Shown here in pieces: positions 12,601 to 22,879 of a DNA stretch of 64,000 nucleotides. This DNA comes from Nectonema munidae (lineage: Eukaryota; Nematomorpha; Nectonematoida; Nectonematidae): NCBI GenBank assembly GCA_030549495.1, contig JAUIRK010001059.1, forward strand, positions 434,001-498,000, written 5' to 3'. The notes under the pieces were generated by a model. That model was given only the letters and a program-made list of their open reading frames with translations. It did not search any database and had not been told where the DNA came from. The position numbers and the translations under genes were made by a program. The number at the start of each line of letters is the position of its first letter. Positions within the stretch are counted from its first letter, which is position 1.

Positions 12601-14226
12601 GTAGGATTGTTGGATGGTGTATAAAAATGTATATTAATACCTTGGTGCGATCTACTTGATAGATTGTCGATATCTTGTTCTTTTTTATATTCTCACAGCA
12701 CTGAAGAGGCCTGTTTTCCTTTTTCAAATAACATTATCCTACAGTTATATATGATCAAAACAAAGCATACACTGAAAGCCTCTGTTTTAATATCTGGTTT
12801 TGGATTGTTACTCTTACTCTTATTCCAGAGTAAAAAATATTTTGTCTAATTTATGAAAAGAATTGTAAAAAGAAAGAAATTATCTTTATTATCTCGACTT
12901 TACAATAGAGGGGAATAGATAAATATTTCGTGCTTACAGTCAAAACACACGAAGATTAAAAAAGTTGAAATATATAAGTAATGTGGATGAAGTCGTGATG
13001 TAGATATATATTTGTTGGGGGATCTGTGTGTGTGTGTGTAAAATATGTAGACGAAAATATATAAAATGGCTTACAATATGGGGAGAGGAGAGGAAGAATA
13101 AAGAAAAGATGTAGTGTGTTATTGTTCGATCTCAATGTGTTTTCACTCTTCGACGTAACATCTTTGCAGGTTATTAACTTCATGTTGGATTATTTCCATG
13201 TGAAGATCGGGTTGTGTAGTGTTGCGTACTTGGTGTGGTGGTGTAAATCAAATGGTTTGTTGATTGGTCGATGGATAGCGTCTTGGAGGTGTTCTTTGTT
13301 TCCAAATCTTTGGATAAAACTTCCCAGATATTCAATAGAAATACATATTTTCATTTATCAATTTTTACTTGATCCAAAGGAAGAAAAGCAAGAGGTAGAA
13401 TTATGCTGATGGTAAAACAAAAAGGTTCATTTTTGCAATACTTAGACATATTTTTATATATTGCTGATGTATAATGAAAAAAAACATCCACGATATTCAT
13501 TTTGGGAAAAACCCACTTTGGAATTTTCAAAAACCCATTTTTGAAATTCACTTTGGGGCTTTCTTGGCTGCATCCATTATCGCCTTTATATATTTTTATG
13601 TCCTTCAGCCCAGTTTCTTTTAAATATTTAAAAATTTAACTTTTTAAGTATTACAATTTAAATGAAATTTTACAGATATGAATACTATTTTTATCTGTCA
13701 AAAAGCAATATGGTATTTGCACCCCTGAGTAAAAAATGTGAACGGTGAAAATTGTGTGAAGCATGGGTAACACGTTTTACAGGTTCAATCTATGAGATTT
13801 TGTATCTTTTTGGAACGATCAAACAGTAGCTAAGGCTAAAAGAGCGACTTAAGAACTACTTACGACTCCTAGTTTATAGAGTTAATACTTTTTATTTTGA
13901 TGCGATGATATAAAATTAAAGGACGCATTTTACATTGGATAATTAATTAATACCTATTTAGTTCATGTATATTTTTCAAGCCTTTTTAAAATGAAATATA
14001 TCCCTAACTTAACTCTAGAATATATCCAACTTTTCTACCTGTATAATATATACGAATTCTAAATTTATTTTTATTTTAATCTAATTTTCTTAATGATTTG
14101 ATTTTCATTTTGTAGGAAGATCTCAAGACCAGCGAAGACTACAAATTTATTTGGAAAAATCTTGAATTTTTAACAATCAATGGAAACATCAAATGCACCT
14201 CTCTTAAAAACGCCCGCATAAAGTGA
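488..14226 (+). CDS. YARS1: Cytoplasmic tyrosyl-tRNA synthetase, 12 exons, 5' part outside window
   Basis: Class I aminoacyl-tRNA synthetase that charges tRNA-Tyr in the cytoplasm. Twelve exons join with GT/AG junctions and consistent phase: 488-663, 2636-2765, 3596-3676, 3732-3783, 4847-5029, 5101-5186, 6695-6845, 6896-6966, 7213-7319, 10084-10167, 12223-12358, 14116-14226. Together they give 1368 nt (455 codons plus TGA), matching human TyrRS from about residue 84 to the end. Visible blocks are [22 protein letters not shown] (substrate site), the KMSKS loop as KMSAS, and the EMAPII-like C-terminal domain ([19 protein letters not shown]) that animal TyrRS carries. The HIGH-motif exon is not in the window. 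Introns range from about 50 nt to 2.8 kb and hold mobile elements. The reading frame is intact throughout, so this looks like a live host gene. Family assignment is by recalled similarity to the human protein. Confidence 0.95.
664..2635. other. YARS1 intron with repeat-like segments, no gene
   Basis: 1.97-kb intron. At 1047-1056 there is a G homopolymer. At 1120-1175 the motif AAAGTCAGxGAA recurs several times, and a similar copy lies near 2376. At 1815-2048 a GC-richer stretch is open on the minus strand, and its short plus-strand frames look protein-like but match nothing I can name. These look like old repeat debris. Confidence 0.5.
2636..2765 (+). CDS. YARS1: YARS1 exon: EYTLDMYRL to YPGLQ
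   Basis: The acceptor TTTAG at 2631-2635 restores the split Lys codon, then reads [16 protein letters not shown] and YPGLQ. The donor is GTTTCT at 2766. It is in phase with both neighbours and belongs to the catalytic Rossmann domain. Confidence 0.93.
3596..3676 (+). CDS. YARS1: YARS1 exon: VDAQFGG substrate-binding block
   Basis: Reads [20 protein letters not shown] then IFTFAEK. Human TyrRS has VDAQFGGIDQRKIF here, the segment holding Asp and Gln residues that contact tyrosine. Acceptor TTTAAAG, donor GTAATT, phase 0 at both ends. Confidence 0.94.
3732..3783 (+). CDS. YARS1: YARS1 mini-exon (52 nt): [17 protein letters not shown]
   Basis: A 52-nt exon separated from the previous one by only 55 nt of intron (3677-3731, GTAATT...CCTAG). 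The conserved LMNPM is followed by a split Val codon (G|TG) completed in the next exon. Confidence 0.93.
4847..5029 (+). CDS. YARS1: YARS1 exon: KMSKS loop
   Basis: Encodes [20 protein letters not shown] and on to FCEPGN and [15 protein letters not shown] is the class I signature that binds ATP (KMSSS in human cytoplasmic TyrRS). The donor is a perfect GTAAGT at 5030. Confidence 0.94.
5101..5186 (+). CDS. YARS1: YARS1 exon: variable end of the tRNA-binding domain
   Basis: A 71-nt intron precedes it (5030-5100). It reads [20 protein letters not shown] then PIEIDFAEQ and is less conserved than its neighbours, as this surface segment is in other animals. Phase fits both sides. Confidence 0.88.
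5408..5536. mobile_element. piggyBac-type MITE, 129 bp, TTAA-like flanks
   Basis: Short element in YARS1 intron 6. The left end CCCATTTAAGGCCAAGC and the right end read in reverse, CCGATTTAAGACCAATG, form imperfect terminal inverted repeats. Flanks are TTTA (5404-5407) and TTAA (5537-5540), consistent with a TTAA target. It shares about 80 bp (ACGCAGACGATTTATATTC, AAAGCAGACGAAGATGAAAT) with the copy at 58154-58277. A near-palindrome ATGTTCCAAAATAGGAACAT at 5504 resembles the TGTTCCCAAATGGGAACA palindrome of the piggyBac element at 59930-62075. Confidence 0.72.
6308..6530 (+). mobile_element. LINE 3' tail (non-LTR retrotransposon fragment)
   Basis: A short frame reads [20 protein letters not shown] then DLK, the basic GRPK-TW-V-DM pattern at the C-terminus of many RTE/R4-like non-LTR reverse-transcriptase proteins. 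It is followed by a short untranslated tail ending in TAAATAAATAAATAAATG, a simple-repeat tail as LINEs have. The rest of the element is absent, so this is a 5'-truncated insertion in YARS1 intron 6. Confidence 0.7.
6695..6845 (+). CDS. YARS1: YARS1 exon: [10 protein letters not shown] helix and linker
   Basis: Acceptor TTTTTCAG. It reads [20 protein letters not shown] then PIRTAF, matching human [21 protein letters not shown]. It ends in the linker before the C-terminal EMAPII-like domain, with donor GTATGT. Confidence 0.92.
6896..6966 (+). CDS. YARS1: YARS1 exon: start of EMAPII-like OB-fold
   Basis: Separated by a 50-nt intron (6846-6895). It reads [20 protein letters not shown] then SAER. 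LDIRVGK matches the start of the human EMAPII-like domain. The donor is GTAACA. The junction to the next exon removes about two residues relative to human HPDADS. Confidence 0.88.
7213..7319 (+). CDS. YARS1: YARS1 exon: EMAPII-like domain, VDVGEE block
   Basis: Acceptor TTCTCTAG. It reads [20 protein letters not shown] then [20 protein letters not shown] and the GL-x9-L pattern align with human [20 protein letters not shown]. The last codon is split and completed at 10084. Confidence 0.91.
7384..8249. mobile_element. Non-autonomous element with about 95-bp terminal inverted repeats
   Basis: TTGACTTACAAAAATG and AATCGTCTGCGTTTATTA at 7384-7425 recur inverted at 8200-8249. The inverted match runs about 95 bp inward to TCTGATTATTCTGATCG (7455-7472) against its partner near 8158-8175. 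The interior has no long frame. Target duplication is not clear. The CGTCTGCGTTTAT block is shared with the TTAA MITEs at 5408 and 58154, hinting at a common family. It lies in the 2.76-kb YARS1 intron. Confidence 0.65.
10084..10167 (+). CDS. YARS1: YARS1 exon: VVVLCNLKP
   Basis: Begins after ATATTTTCAG and completes a split Ser codon. It reads [20 protein letters not shown] then [16 protein letters not shown] is identical to human. It is isolated by a 2.76-kb intron upstream and a 2.06-kb intron downstream. Confidence 0.94.
10253..10470. repeat. Low-complexity poly-G / poly-A tract in YARS1 intron
   Basis: Runs of G (10289-10300 and nearby), C and A blocks alternate, including two long A runs separated by single G around 10436-10463. 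This is simple sequence with no coding sign and a likely zone of assembly or read error. Confidence 0.7.
12223..12358 (+). CDS. YARS1: YARS1 exon: PGDKVF / PKKK block
   Basis: Acceptor TTTTTTTAG. It reads [20 protein letters not shown] then FLEGE and [12 protein letters not shown], matching human PGEHVF and LKPKKKVFEKLQ. Donor GTTAGT, phase 0. Confidence 0.94.
14116..14226 (+). CDS. YARS1: YARS1 terminal exon and stop
   Basis: Acceptor CATTTTGTAG. It encodes [20 protein letters not shown] and ends NARIK-TGA, matching the position of human ...[20 protein letters not shown]. It closes the gene 36 residues after the PKKK block. Confidence 0.9.
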   Translation, partial: EDLKTSEDYKFIWKNLEFLTINGNIKCTSLKNARIK

Positions 14227-14346
14227 AGAGCAATATTTCTTCAGAGCTCTTTCCTTCAATATTTCAGTCGAAGTTAGATCGATGTGTGCAATCTGATTTT
14301 CTATGTTTTCATTCCAAATGTTTTTAAAAATGTCACCACTTGATCA

Positions 14347-14352
14347 ATTAAA
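14347..14352 (+). promoter_or_regulatory. Candidate YARS1 poly(A) signal (ATTAAA)
   Basis: ATTAAA lies 121 nt after the YARS1 stop codon, a usual distance. The sequence is AT-rich, so chance occurrence is possible. No AATAAA is closer to the stop. Confidence 0.45.
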
Positions 14353-14702
14353 TTTAAGAATATAAAGGATTAATCTTTTGGATCCTTAACGTCTGTCTTA
14401 AACATCACTCGTTTATTTTGTTATATATTTTTCTTGCAAGCTTTCAAAAGAAAGCGGAGCTCAATTTATGGGTTACGCAGGGATCTTGCACAGAGGCGCA
14501 CATCCTCAAACTTGGGGGGGGGGGGGGCTTTTTTTTATAATTTTTAAAATTTATTATAAAAGAATTTTTGTCCAATGAACACACCACCATTATTACCCGA
14601 CATTATACTTGCACTGTAAGCTCTCAATTCCACCACAACTGAACAGATTTTATGAAGTCAAATTACGTTGTTTGTAATTCTGATTGCATCAACCTTCTAG
14701 CT

Positions 14703-16790
14703 CAGTGGTTTTCAAATTGGAGTCCGCGTGCTGCTAAGAAGTTCCATGGGGATCGAGAAGGGGACACTGAGTGAATCGTTTTTTTCGCAAAATATTGCAC
14801 CCATATTGGGTCATTTGCCATTTTTGGCAATAAATCACATTTAAAAAGAATAAATAAGTTAGTCCTTGAATTGAGGAATATTTTTTCTTTTATTGTTTTT
14901 CGGGCCTAATTTGTTAATGTTCATTTTGTTAAAAGTTAAAAAAATGAAATATGACGACTTACCATTGAAATTTCGTTTTACTGCATAACGTCTGGTGAGG
15001 AAGATGAAGATAATTGTATTTTGTGTAAAAGAGTTTTACTTAAAGCCCGTCAAGTGAAGCTTGCTCTGGAACTGAAGCATTTGAGTTTAGTAAACAGAAC
15101 GATTGCACAAATCCAGGTTTGATAGCATAGAAATGTTTTTGCAAAATATTAAGCGTGGTCTGAAGGGCTTCTATAAACTTTCAATAAATATCTATTGTCA
15201 AAAAGTCCCACAATATAGGAGAACCGTTGATTTTACCTTGTGCAAACATATCATATTGAGTGTGCTAAGAAGTTCCGAACTTGTAAAGTTGAAGCATATC
15301 TTCCTGTCAAGCGATACCGTTAAAAGGCCAACAAGAGATGTCTGATGACATGATATCAGATGTGTCTTTATTGATTCGGAATTCTTTTTCAGCTTTTTTT
15401 GCAATTCAGCCTGATGAAACGATGAATGTTGCAAACTTAGCTCAGCTTTGAGTTTACGTATGTATATTATACGTATAATTAAAACGTATAACGTATTTTT
15501 TTGTATGTATATGACAAGCACCCGATATACAATTTTTTGTTTTGCTAAACTCTTAGCAGGAGAACCACTGCAAGAAAAATGGTTGGCAATTTTTTACAAC
15601 ACATGTTATTAATCCATAACATCCACTTTGAGTGTGCACTGACCATATTTTAACAATTTCTTGATGTTCTAGTTTTTAGACTCTGATTAAGCAAAAATCT
15701 CCAGATGTAATTGGTACCAAGTGCTCTATTCATCGCCAAACGTTCATAATCAAAAACATACCTAATTCTTTGAAAAATGTTCTCAACGAAATCATTAAAA
15801 CAGCGAATTTAATTCAAACGAATTCCTTGCACTTTTGTTTGTTTTCAGAGTTATGCAAAGGAATGATTTTGAAAAACTCTTGCTGCACTGAAACGTGAGG
15901 TGGCTTTCCACAGAAAAATTTTCCAAGCGATACCATGAAAAGAAATCTAGCAATTTCTGGAAGGCAAACTAGACATGCATATAGAATTTTCTAATGTCCG
16001 TTTTCGTATATTCCTATCATTTTAGTGAACATATTTGAATATATGAATTCCTTTAACCTTGCGCTGCAAGTAAAAGAGATCGCAGTACTCCATTGTAATA
16101 AAAAATTGACGTCTTTTGAAATGAAGCTGGAATTATGGCATACTTAGACTAGAAAAATTCTGCTCGATTGAACATATTTGTTGATGTAAGATTTTCATCA
16201 ATAAAGATGTCCTGGAGGCCATAAAACGCGGTATAGCATATGTTAGCCAAGAAATTTCTCTTTATTTTCCTAACCTACATAAATTTGAAAAATAGTATCA
16301 ATTTATCTTTATCAAAAACCAGTTTAGTAATCTGGCCTCAGAAGACTTCTTAATTCAACAACAGTTTTTGATTTGGTTAAAGATTGAGGAGGTGCAAAAC
16401 ATGTTTTTTTGTGAAATGTCTCATAGCGATTTTTTGATTGAAATCCGACAGTCCTGTGCTGGTGGCTTTGAAAGTTGTTTCGTTTTGCGACTACATATGA
16501 GTTTGAGCAAGCGCTTTCCATGCTACTTGACATTGAAATCAAATCCCGAAACAGATTGGAAGTGAGTTCTTTTATGAGAGTTGCATTGGCCAAACTTAGA
16601 CAAAGCAGATCGATTCACCGCATTGACTTGGTGATTGGATTATTTAGACAATTTTTGAATAAACTTTTCTGTCAATTTTATTAGTACAGTAGTTTTTAGA
16701 TATGTTCATTAATTATTTTAAATGAGACCCCGAGCTATTAAAAATTCTAGAGAGACCGTTGCCTCAAAAATTTGATAAAGCCTGTGAAAA
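14703..16790 (+). mobile_element. Decayed hAT element, ZBED-type transposase
   Basis: The left end CAGTGGTTTTCAAATTGG is a typical hAT terminus. The likely right end is TTTGATAAAGCCTGTG (16771-16786), an imperfect inverse. Inside, broken plus-strand frames give a BED-finger-like piece (NCILCK and following LALELKH, about 15000-15090), a mid-domain near 15300-15960 (VNLAQL, CSIHR-like blocks) and a C-terminal dimerisation piece at 16475-16600 (FATTYEFEQALSMLLDIEIK). Frames change several times and stops are common, so it is inactive. Target-site duplication is not clear. The assignment rests on recalled ZBED5/FAM200-like hAT proteins. Confidence 0.68.
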
Positions 16791-17479
16791 GCTCAATAAG
16801 AGAACAGGAAGATAAAAATTATAGTAGCTTTTGTACTTGTTTGACAAATCAACTCCTCCCATGTAACTATTGTAGTTTGCAATCGAGTGTTTGTTACTCC
16901 TCATCACAATGCGAAACAAATTTTCAAATCGTAAGAAATACATTTCAAAAATTGAGACAAAAAATTTGTTTGAAAATATTTATCTTTTTCTATTTAAAAC
17001 AAACTTTAAAAAATCATTAAAATATTTGTAAGTTTTCTCATGCTTCACTTCATTTTCTGACTGCAGTTTCACTTTCACTCGACATATGTCGTAGTGATAG
17101 GAGCGTGGTGTCTCGATCTAGATGACCTGATTCCGTTTCCTGATCATCCTTACCATTTGTCCAGCCATATGAGATAAGATCATATGGATCTTTCATGCGA
17201 TACCGATTACTAAAAAAAATTTTTCAAAACTTTGAGAAAAATTTTGAAACAGTCGTACAATATAAATATGAATGGTTTAAATCGAGAAAGAGGACTAATC
17301 TTATTATCGCAAATAGAAAAAGAAAACAAAACTAAAATATTTTGATAGTTTATAGAGAGGAAGACAAAATCATTAGATAATGCTAGAAAACAATATTTTA
17401 AATCTTTCACTGAAAAAAAATAATTTGCTATGGTTACAAATTCAACTTGTGATTATCAATGTCTAAAAAATCATTTAAT

Positions 17480-18538
17480 GGATTCCACATGATGTTTCTT
17501 TGACCCAAAACAAAAGTTTCTCTTTGTTCCCGGAACTTTTTTGTATAGTTGTCAGTAGTAGCCCTGCTGTCCCAAAGACAAAGAAAGCACTGGTAGTTTA
17601 TAAACCCGCCTTGTAATCCAGAAAGGAACGCAATTATCTTAAAATCGCCAATGATTTCCCAATTGTATTTATGATATTGTAATGATTCTAAAAGAATTTT
17701 GATACTATAGTAATCTTCTTTTAGGTATACAGAATGAGCTAGAGGTATTGTTGGGAGTTATGAAGTAAAACTGCTTTCAAACTTGCAGTAGAACTGTCTA
17801 TAAACAGTCTCCATTCATAGCAATCAAAATTTACGCCAGTCGAAAAAAAAGTCCTCTTACATCATAACAAAATCATTTTTATTGTATAAAAATTAGAAAA
17901 ATGTTTATGTCTAGATGTTGGCTTGTGATCCGAACTTGTTCTTTGACTAAATTCCATTGCTTCATTCTAGAAAGAAATATTTCTGCATTTGTTTTAGTAA
18001 GACCCATGTCTTATCAAGACATTTATTTCATTCTAATTAGGAAAATATGGCGTTTTATCGTTTTTATCAGGTGTATATTCGTCATCTTCTAAACTCGTTA
18101 GTTCTTCGCTATCGTCGTCATTTTTTTCTTGGTGAGATTTATTCAATATCGCTACAGGATACTGAGAGCTCGTGATGATGGTATGTCTGGATACTCTATT
18201 GCTGGTGCTTTTTTTCCTCCTCGCTTTTTACTCACATCCACCAAACAAAAAAAGCAGTTTGTTGAGTGATCTGTTGGTTCAGACCATACACGAGGAAAAG
18301 AGAATTTCATGGATCTACTTTCACCACGAAGCCAGCCTTCAAGAGTTTTCTTACAATTTTGACAACAATAATGTGGAGCCCAAGGTTTATTCTGATTCGC
18401 CACGTGAATTCCAAAATATTTATAGTAGGCTTCGCAGACTTTTAAAGAGGCCTTCATGTGAAACGTTTTTCCTCTTTTTGCTATAAACATATAAAACAAA
18501 AAAAAATCTGGTTTATGCTTACATGCTCTTGAATTCAT
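17480..18538 (-). pseudogene. Broken gene of a widespread element-associated Cys-rich family
   Basis: The first part (18538-18152) is a 128-codon frame starting MNSRACKHKP with KVCEAYYKYFGIHVANQNKP, WAPHYCCQNCKKTL, WLRGES and WSEPTDHSTNCFFCLVDV. The Cys/His spacing suggests a zinc-binding fold. Downstream on the same strand, across several frame breaks, come SRMKQWNLVKEQVRITS (about 17930-17990), LFIDSSTASLKAVLLHN (about 17780-17840), WEIIGDFKIIAFLSGLQGGF (about 17620-17690) and CLWDSRA (about 17570). This block order occurs in many predicted invertebrate and fish proteins of unknown class. The family's nature as a transposon gene is inferred from its copy number and context. It lies between two hAT remnants. 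Confidence 0.66.
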
Positions 18539-18639
18539 TTTATAACGAGTTAGAATTGTTTTAAAAATTTAATCTAAATAAAAATCTGAAAACATTGGTA
18601 AAACACGCAAGGAATTATAATATACAATATATCACAAAA

Positions 18640-19560
18640 AAATTGACAAGAGAATTTTATATAAAAATTAAATTTATTTTACTTATTTTAAATTAAGACA
18701 TATATGAGTGCCATAGAACTAATTGATTAAATGGAAAAAATATGTTTAAAATGATAAATATCCTGTAATTTTCTCAAACCCAAAATTTTTATTTAAATAT
18801 TTATTTTTTTACAAGCTAATAAAACTAAACAATTAAAAAAAACTAAAAATTGGGAACAAAAAAAATTTTTTTTTGTTACATGATCATAAAGGTAGACAAC
18901 TGCAGTTGTTACTCCAATATTGTCATAAACCATTATTGGTTCGTATAGTTTTGATTGAAGAATAATGAGATGCAACTCATAATCAAAGAACCAAAAACAT
19001 CTGTAAACAAATAAATAGTAATTTCAAAAATCTTTTCATACTTTTTTTTGAAACAGTCTTGTTATTGCTCCACGAAATCATTTCATTATATCCCGTGAGT
19101 TCAAAAAGTCCTACTCCATTCTTATAATGTTTAAGTGCTACTTTTTCATACAATCCTTTTTTAAAGCTTTACGATTCATTTATAAATCTATTGTAAAGAT
19201 TTACTTTGTACTTTGAGATCCATATTTATTTTAATATATATTTTCAAAAAGTAACATTAAATTTTTATTTGGTAAACTAAATTATCGTATTACAAGAGGA
19301 AAGCAGGTGTTATATTGTTGAAAAAGAAATATTGACCCATTTTATATAAAAGCATAAAAAGTTAATTGGGCACCTTCAAAATTTAGTTTCAATTTCTGTA
19401 TATAAGACAGGTAAACCTTATACAAAACATTGATAAAAGTTTTTGTTATTTTCTTGAGATAATTCGAAGCTTTTCAAATGTCAAGTTTCAAATTTTGTTG
19501 AGTTGATTTGAAAGTTTTTGCGGGTGGAGATTTGAACACACTATTTCTGAAAACTCTTTC
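18640..19560. other. AT-rich stretch, nothing identified
   Basis: Very AT-rich sequence with no protein-like frame and no clear repeat. The following 19560-20220 is less AT-rich with minus-strand open frames (for example NDVIFRRSSDV) that I cannot assign. It may be older element sequence. Confidence 0.4.
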
Positions 19561-20229
19561 AAAGCATAAGAAGACTTCGCGTGTGGCGCTAGAAGAGTAT
19601 TTCTTGGATGCAAAATCTTCTTTCTTGAAGAACTTGAAATCCGAACTGTCATAACGGAATTTAGAGAACTAGAAGAGCATAGCTCGTCTTATCCCATATC
19701 AAGGATCTGGTTACGATAGAAATAGGAGATTTCATCTTTTGCGGAGTTGACGTAGAAATGTTTCGTTTGCTTTTGGTGGACTGATTAAAAAATTCTTGCA
19801 AGCTTTTCCACGTTTTTCCCTTCAAGCAAAGCCAACATCACTCGATCTCCTAAAAATGACGTCATTGCTTTGGTCTTTTGCTTCTACACACTGCGTATCA
19901 TTTTGCTGACTATTGTCCATCTGTTCCGTATCATCAAGGCTAACATTGCTTTTGAAGTCTTTTGTTGTTAAGAAAGGTTTCTTCTGGAATTTCTTTGGAA
20001 TCTTAGCTTTCAGGAGCTGGTGCAAGATGTTTCAAGGAAACCGTTTCCTCTCTCCTACTTTATATGCGGCCTCCTTTGTTGTTCGTAAAAACGAAGCTAA
20101 AAGTATTGTTAAGTTAAAACTCATCTTATTCAGAAAACAACAAAGGAGGAAGCATGTAAAAATTTTACTTAAACTCTTAGTATCAAAAAGTGTATTCTCA
20201 TGAACGTCTTCCATCAGTTGCAAAACTAT

Positions 20230-20951
20230 TTCTATTTGATGTATTCATTAATCCTGATTGTATGATGCAATCAATTAATAATTTTGCTCTTAAAATCAAA
20301 CATCATTTTAAATCTCACACATGTTGCTTGCAATCAAGCAATTGAAAACTATTTTCCGAAGTTAAATAGCCGTTCTAATGACATTTGGATCACCAGACCT
20401 TTTTCAGTGAGCGAAAGTAGCATTGATGACTCTGATGTTGCTGCCAAAGTGGAGTTTCTTCAAATAAGAGAAGACAGTCAATTAAAACTCGATTTTTCCG
20501 AGCAACCACCTCCATCATTCTGGGCCAAATTAAAAACCGTTTATCCTATTCTTTCCAAACGTGCTATGATTTTTTTGATACAGTCACCTTCAACTTATCG
20601 TTGCGAGACTGGATTTTGTGCAATGATGTCTTTAAAAACAAGTGCACGTAATAAGATTGCAATTAATTCTGACACGAGATGCTGTCTGTCGAGCATTACA
20701 CCATGTTTTGAAAAAGTTTTGTCTGACAAACAATACCAGCCTTTGAATTTAATTATACTGAATTTGTTAGATTATATTAATTTAAATAAATTTTTTCAAT
20801 TAAACTTATTTTAACAAGTGTTTGTATTATAAAATATAACATGTACATTTTCTTGTTTACAAAAACTGAATCAAAAAGGATTTTATAGGGGTCATAAAAA
20901 TTTTTTCATAATATTTAGGGGTAAACAGATCCTAAATGTTAAGAACCACTG
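20230..20951 (+). mobile_element. hAT element 3' part: transposase C-terminus and right terminus
   Basis: A 176-codon frame (20284-20814) reads IENYFPKLN, IWITRPFSV, KLDFSEQPPPSFWAKLKTVY and STYRCETGFCAMMSLKTSAR, then CCLSSITPCFEKV. This is the hAT dimerisation (hATC) region of ZBED5-like proteins. It is followed at 20929-20951 by a right terminus ending AAGAACCACTG, the inverse of the common hAT end CAGTGGTTCTTAA. This is a second family copy because the element at 14703 carries its own C-terminus. Its left part is not recognisable. Confidence 0.75.
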
Positions 20952-22370
20952 CTCTAGTGAATGGCCAGAAAAGTCTTTTGCCTCTAGCAAAAAATCTTCT
21001 CTTCCTCATCATCACCTCACATGGATCGTTTTATGCAGAAGCAGGTGAAAGTTTTCTCAAGCAAAAGTAGCTGTCGGTGTGTTCTTTTAAAAATTAACCA
21101 AACTTAAAAAGAATCTTATAAATATTGATTGTTGTATTTTAGAAAAAATGTTCCGCGATCCGCCCTCGAGACAATATCATTCGGCTGTTTTTGTTTTGTA
21201 CGCAATATTTTTTTATAAATATTTAAGCCATACCAAAAGTAACGTCAATTTTAAAATGATCTCATCAAACCTAAAATGAATTGAGCTTTCTTTTTCGATG
21301 AGTTTTTATATAACTTAAAGGAGACTATTTTATGGGATACTTATGTTCCTTTGTTCTTGAAGGACACACTTCTTATCAGATAGGTTTAAACATTCTTTTG
21401 ATAAAAGCGAAGATAATCTGGATGAGTAATCTCTTTGTTACTTCCCTCAATAAACTGCCATTGTTAACCCGAATAAGATTCTTCAATTATTTAACAGTGT
21501 TTAATAAACATTTTAATTTAATAAATTTCATTTCATTTAGGTAAGTTTATTATTTAGGTAGATAAAGGATATAGTAAAGACAATGTCTCTTATTTTAAGA
21601 GATACAGGGATAATCTTATTTGGTGTATTTACAGGACTTCAGGTGGTAAAATTATTTTTTATTTTAAAATTAACTACTTTCATACTTAAGGGTTAGCTAA
21701 AATTAATATGACATTATTAACTCTTCAATTTTTATAAAAAATTTGTTGAAAGTGTATTTTTTATTGTTTTCCTCCAATACAAGTTAACAAAAAGTACCAT
21801 CTAAAAAAAATGACATACATCTTTTACGCTCCTTCAGTGTAGGTCAATATATTCTTTAGTAACTTAATATTAAAAAAATGATCTATTATAATAAAACAAT
21901 TTGTATTTTTACACTTCATGTGGTAAAATAGATTTCATTCAAAAAACCTTATGAAATCTTATTTACCTTATCGTCAGCTAAATTTCCAAATACCATAAAT
22001 GAAAGAATACATGTAAAAAAAATGAACATTAAAATTTATATCCAAATTTCGCAATCATTACAAGAATAATTGAAATATTCGTTGTCGACCTTTAGTCAAA
22101 ATGTTTTTGGAATAGAGTGTAACTTGTTACCTGGGTTTTTGATCATTTGATATATTACATAATATGTAAATAAACTCGAATATGTACAAATGAAGATATT
22201 TATTGACTCGTGATAAGAAAAGACTTACGCACTTACACACACATTGGTACGATGCATCAAACATTAGATTGGCCTTCTCTCATGACACGCTTTGTAGAAA
22301 TTCGAACACTTTCCAATACTTTTTCTTGGCACACGTTATTCAGCCTTTTTTTATTTAGGAATACTCTTTT
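20952..22370. other. Intergenic, no recognisable feature
   Basis: AT-rich sequence downstream of the hAT right end. Short frames (for example 21332-21544) have the composition of random AT-rich DNA. Nothing is assigned. Confidence 0.4.
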
Positions 22371-22379
22371 TGGTTCCCT

Positions 22380-22749
22380 TCTTGGGCCGGGTGCCCCGGT
22401 TATCTAGTAGCCAAGAAGAGCAAAGCGATGTCCTGGAAGTTGTGTGCCAAAATGAGCTGGAGATGTCCTTGAAAGACTTCGTAACGACGCTTTGCTAGCG
22501 ACTACTCATCCTGGCCAGGCTTCAACTGTTAAGGATTTTCAGAGTCGGCTTGAATCCAACAGCCAGCATAAGCATAAGAGTCTTGTAGATGTCAGTAAAA
22601 GCATTTCCGATATACGGGCGTTTGGAGTCAACAAATGCTTCAATGAGATAAAAGAAAGGTGCACGGATTTTGTATACACAATCGAGGAAGAATGCCTCGA
22701 TACAGGAGGCCACGATGATCACAATGTTCGATTATTCAAGAAGGTTTGA
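22380..22749 (+). other. GC-richer, protein-like segment of unknown identity
   Basis: Base composition jumps well above the surroundings. An 85-codon frame (22492-22749) contains QASTVKDFQSRLESNSQHKH, VDVSKSISDI and NEIKERCTDFV, charged and helix-like. Just upstream, DVLEVVCQNELEMSLKDFV reads in another frame before a stop. It could be a fragment of a host gene or retrocopy. I do not recognise the family. It sits 54 bp before a histone-type stem-loop. Confidence 0.35.
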
Positions 22750-22802
22750 CGTTAGTCCTCTGTCTTAACCAAGTACCCCTTTAAGGCCCGACGTTAAGAA
22801 AC

Positions 22803-22818
22803 GGTCCTTTTCAGGGCC
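22803..22818 (+). promoter_or_regulatory. Histone-type 3' stem-loop motif
   Basis: GGTCCTTTTCAGGGCC fits every position of the replication-dependent histone mRNA 3' stem-loop consensus GGYYYTTYTNARRRCC. It is preceded by AAGAAAC and followed by ACAAC, similar to the usual flanks. The stem has one G-T pair. No histone coding sequence is recognisable upstream, so it may be a relic or chance. Confidence 0.4.
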
Positions 22819-22879
22819 ACAACGGCTATGTTGGAAATGCGTTGGACTGTGGCTTTAGTCGGTAATCTGGCCTCTGTAG

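Noticed and set aside
14703-20951. One 6.2-kb hAT element from the left end at 14703 to the right end at 20951
   Set aside because: Two separate transposase C-termini are present (16475-16600 and 20284-20814) and the flanks do not give a clear 8-bp duplication.
22370-22440. GAPV-like word suggesting histone H2A upstream of the stem-loop
   Set aside because: Only a few residues fit and the distance to the stem-loop is too long for an H2A gene.
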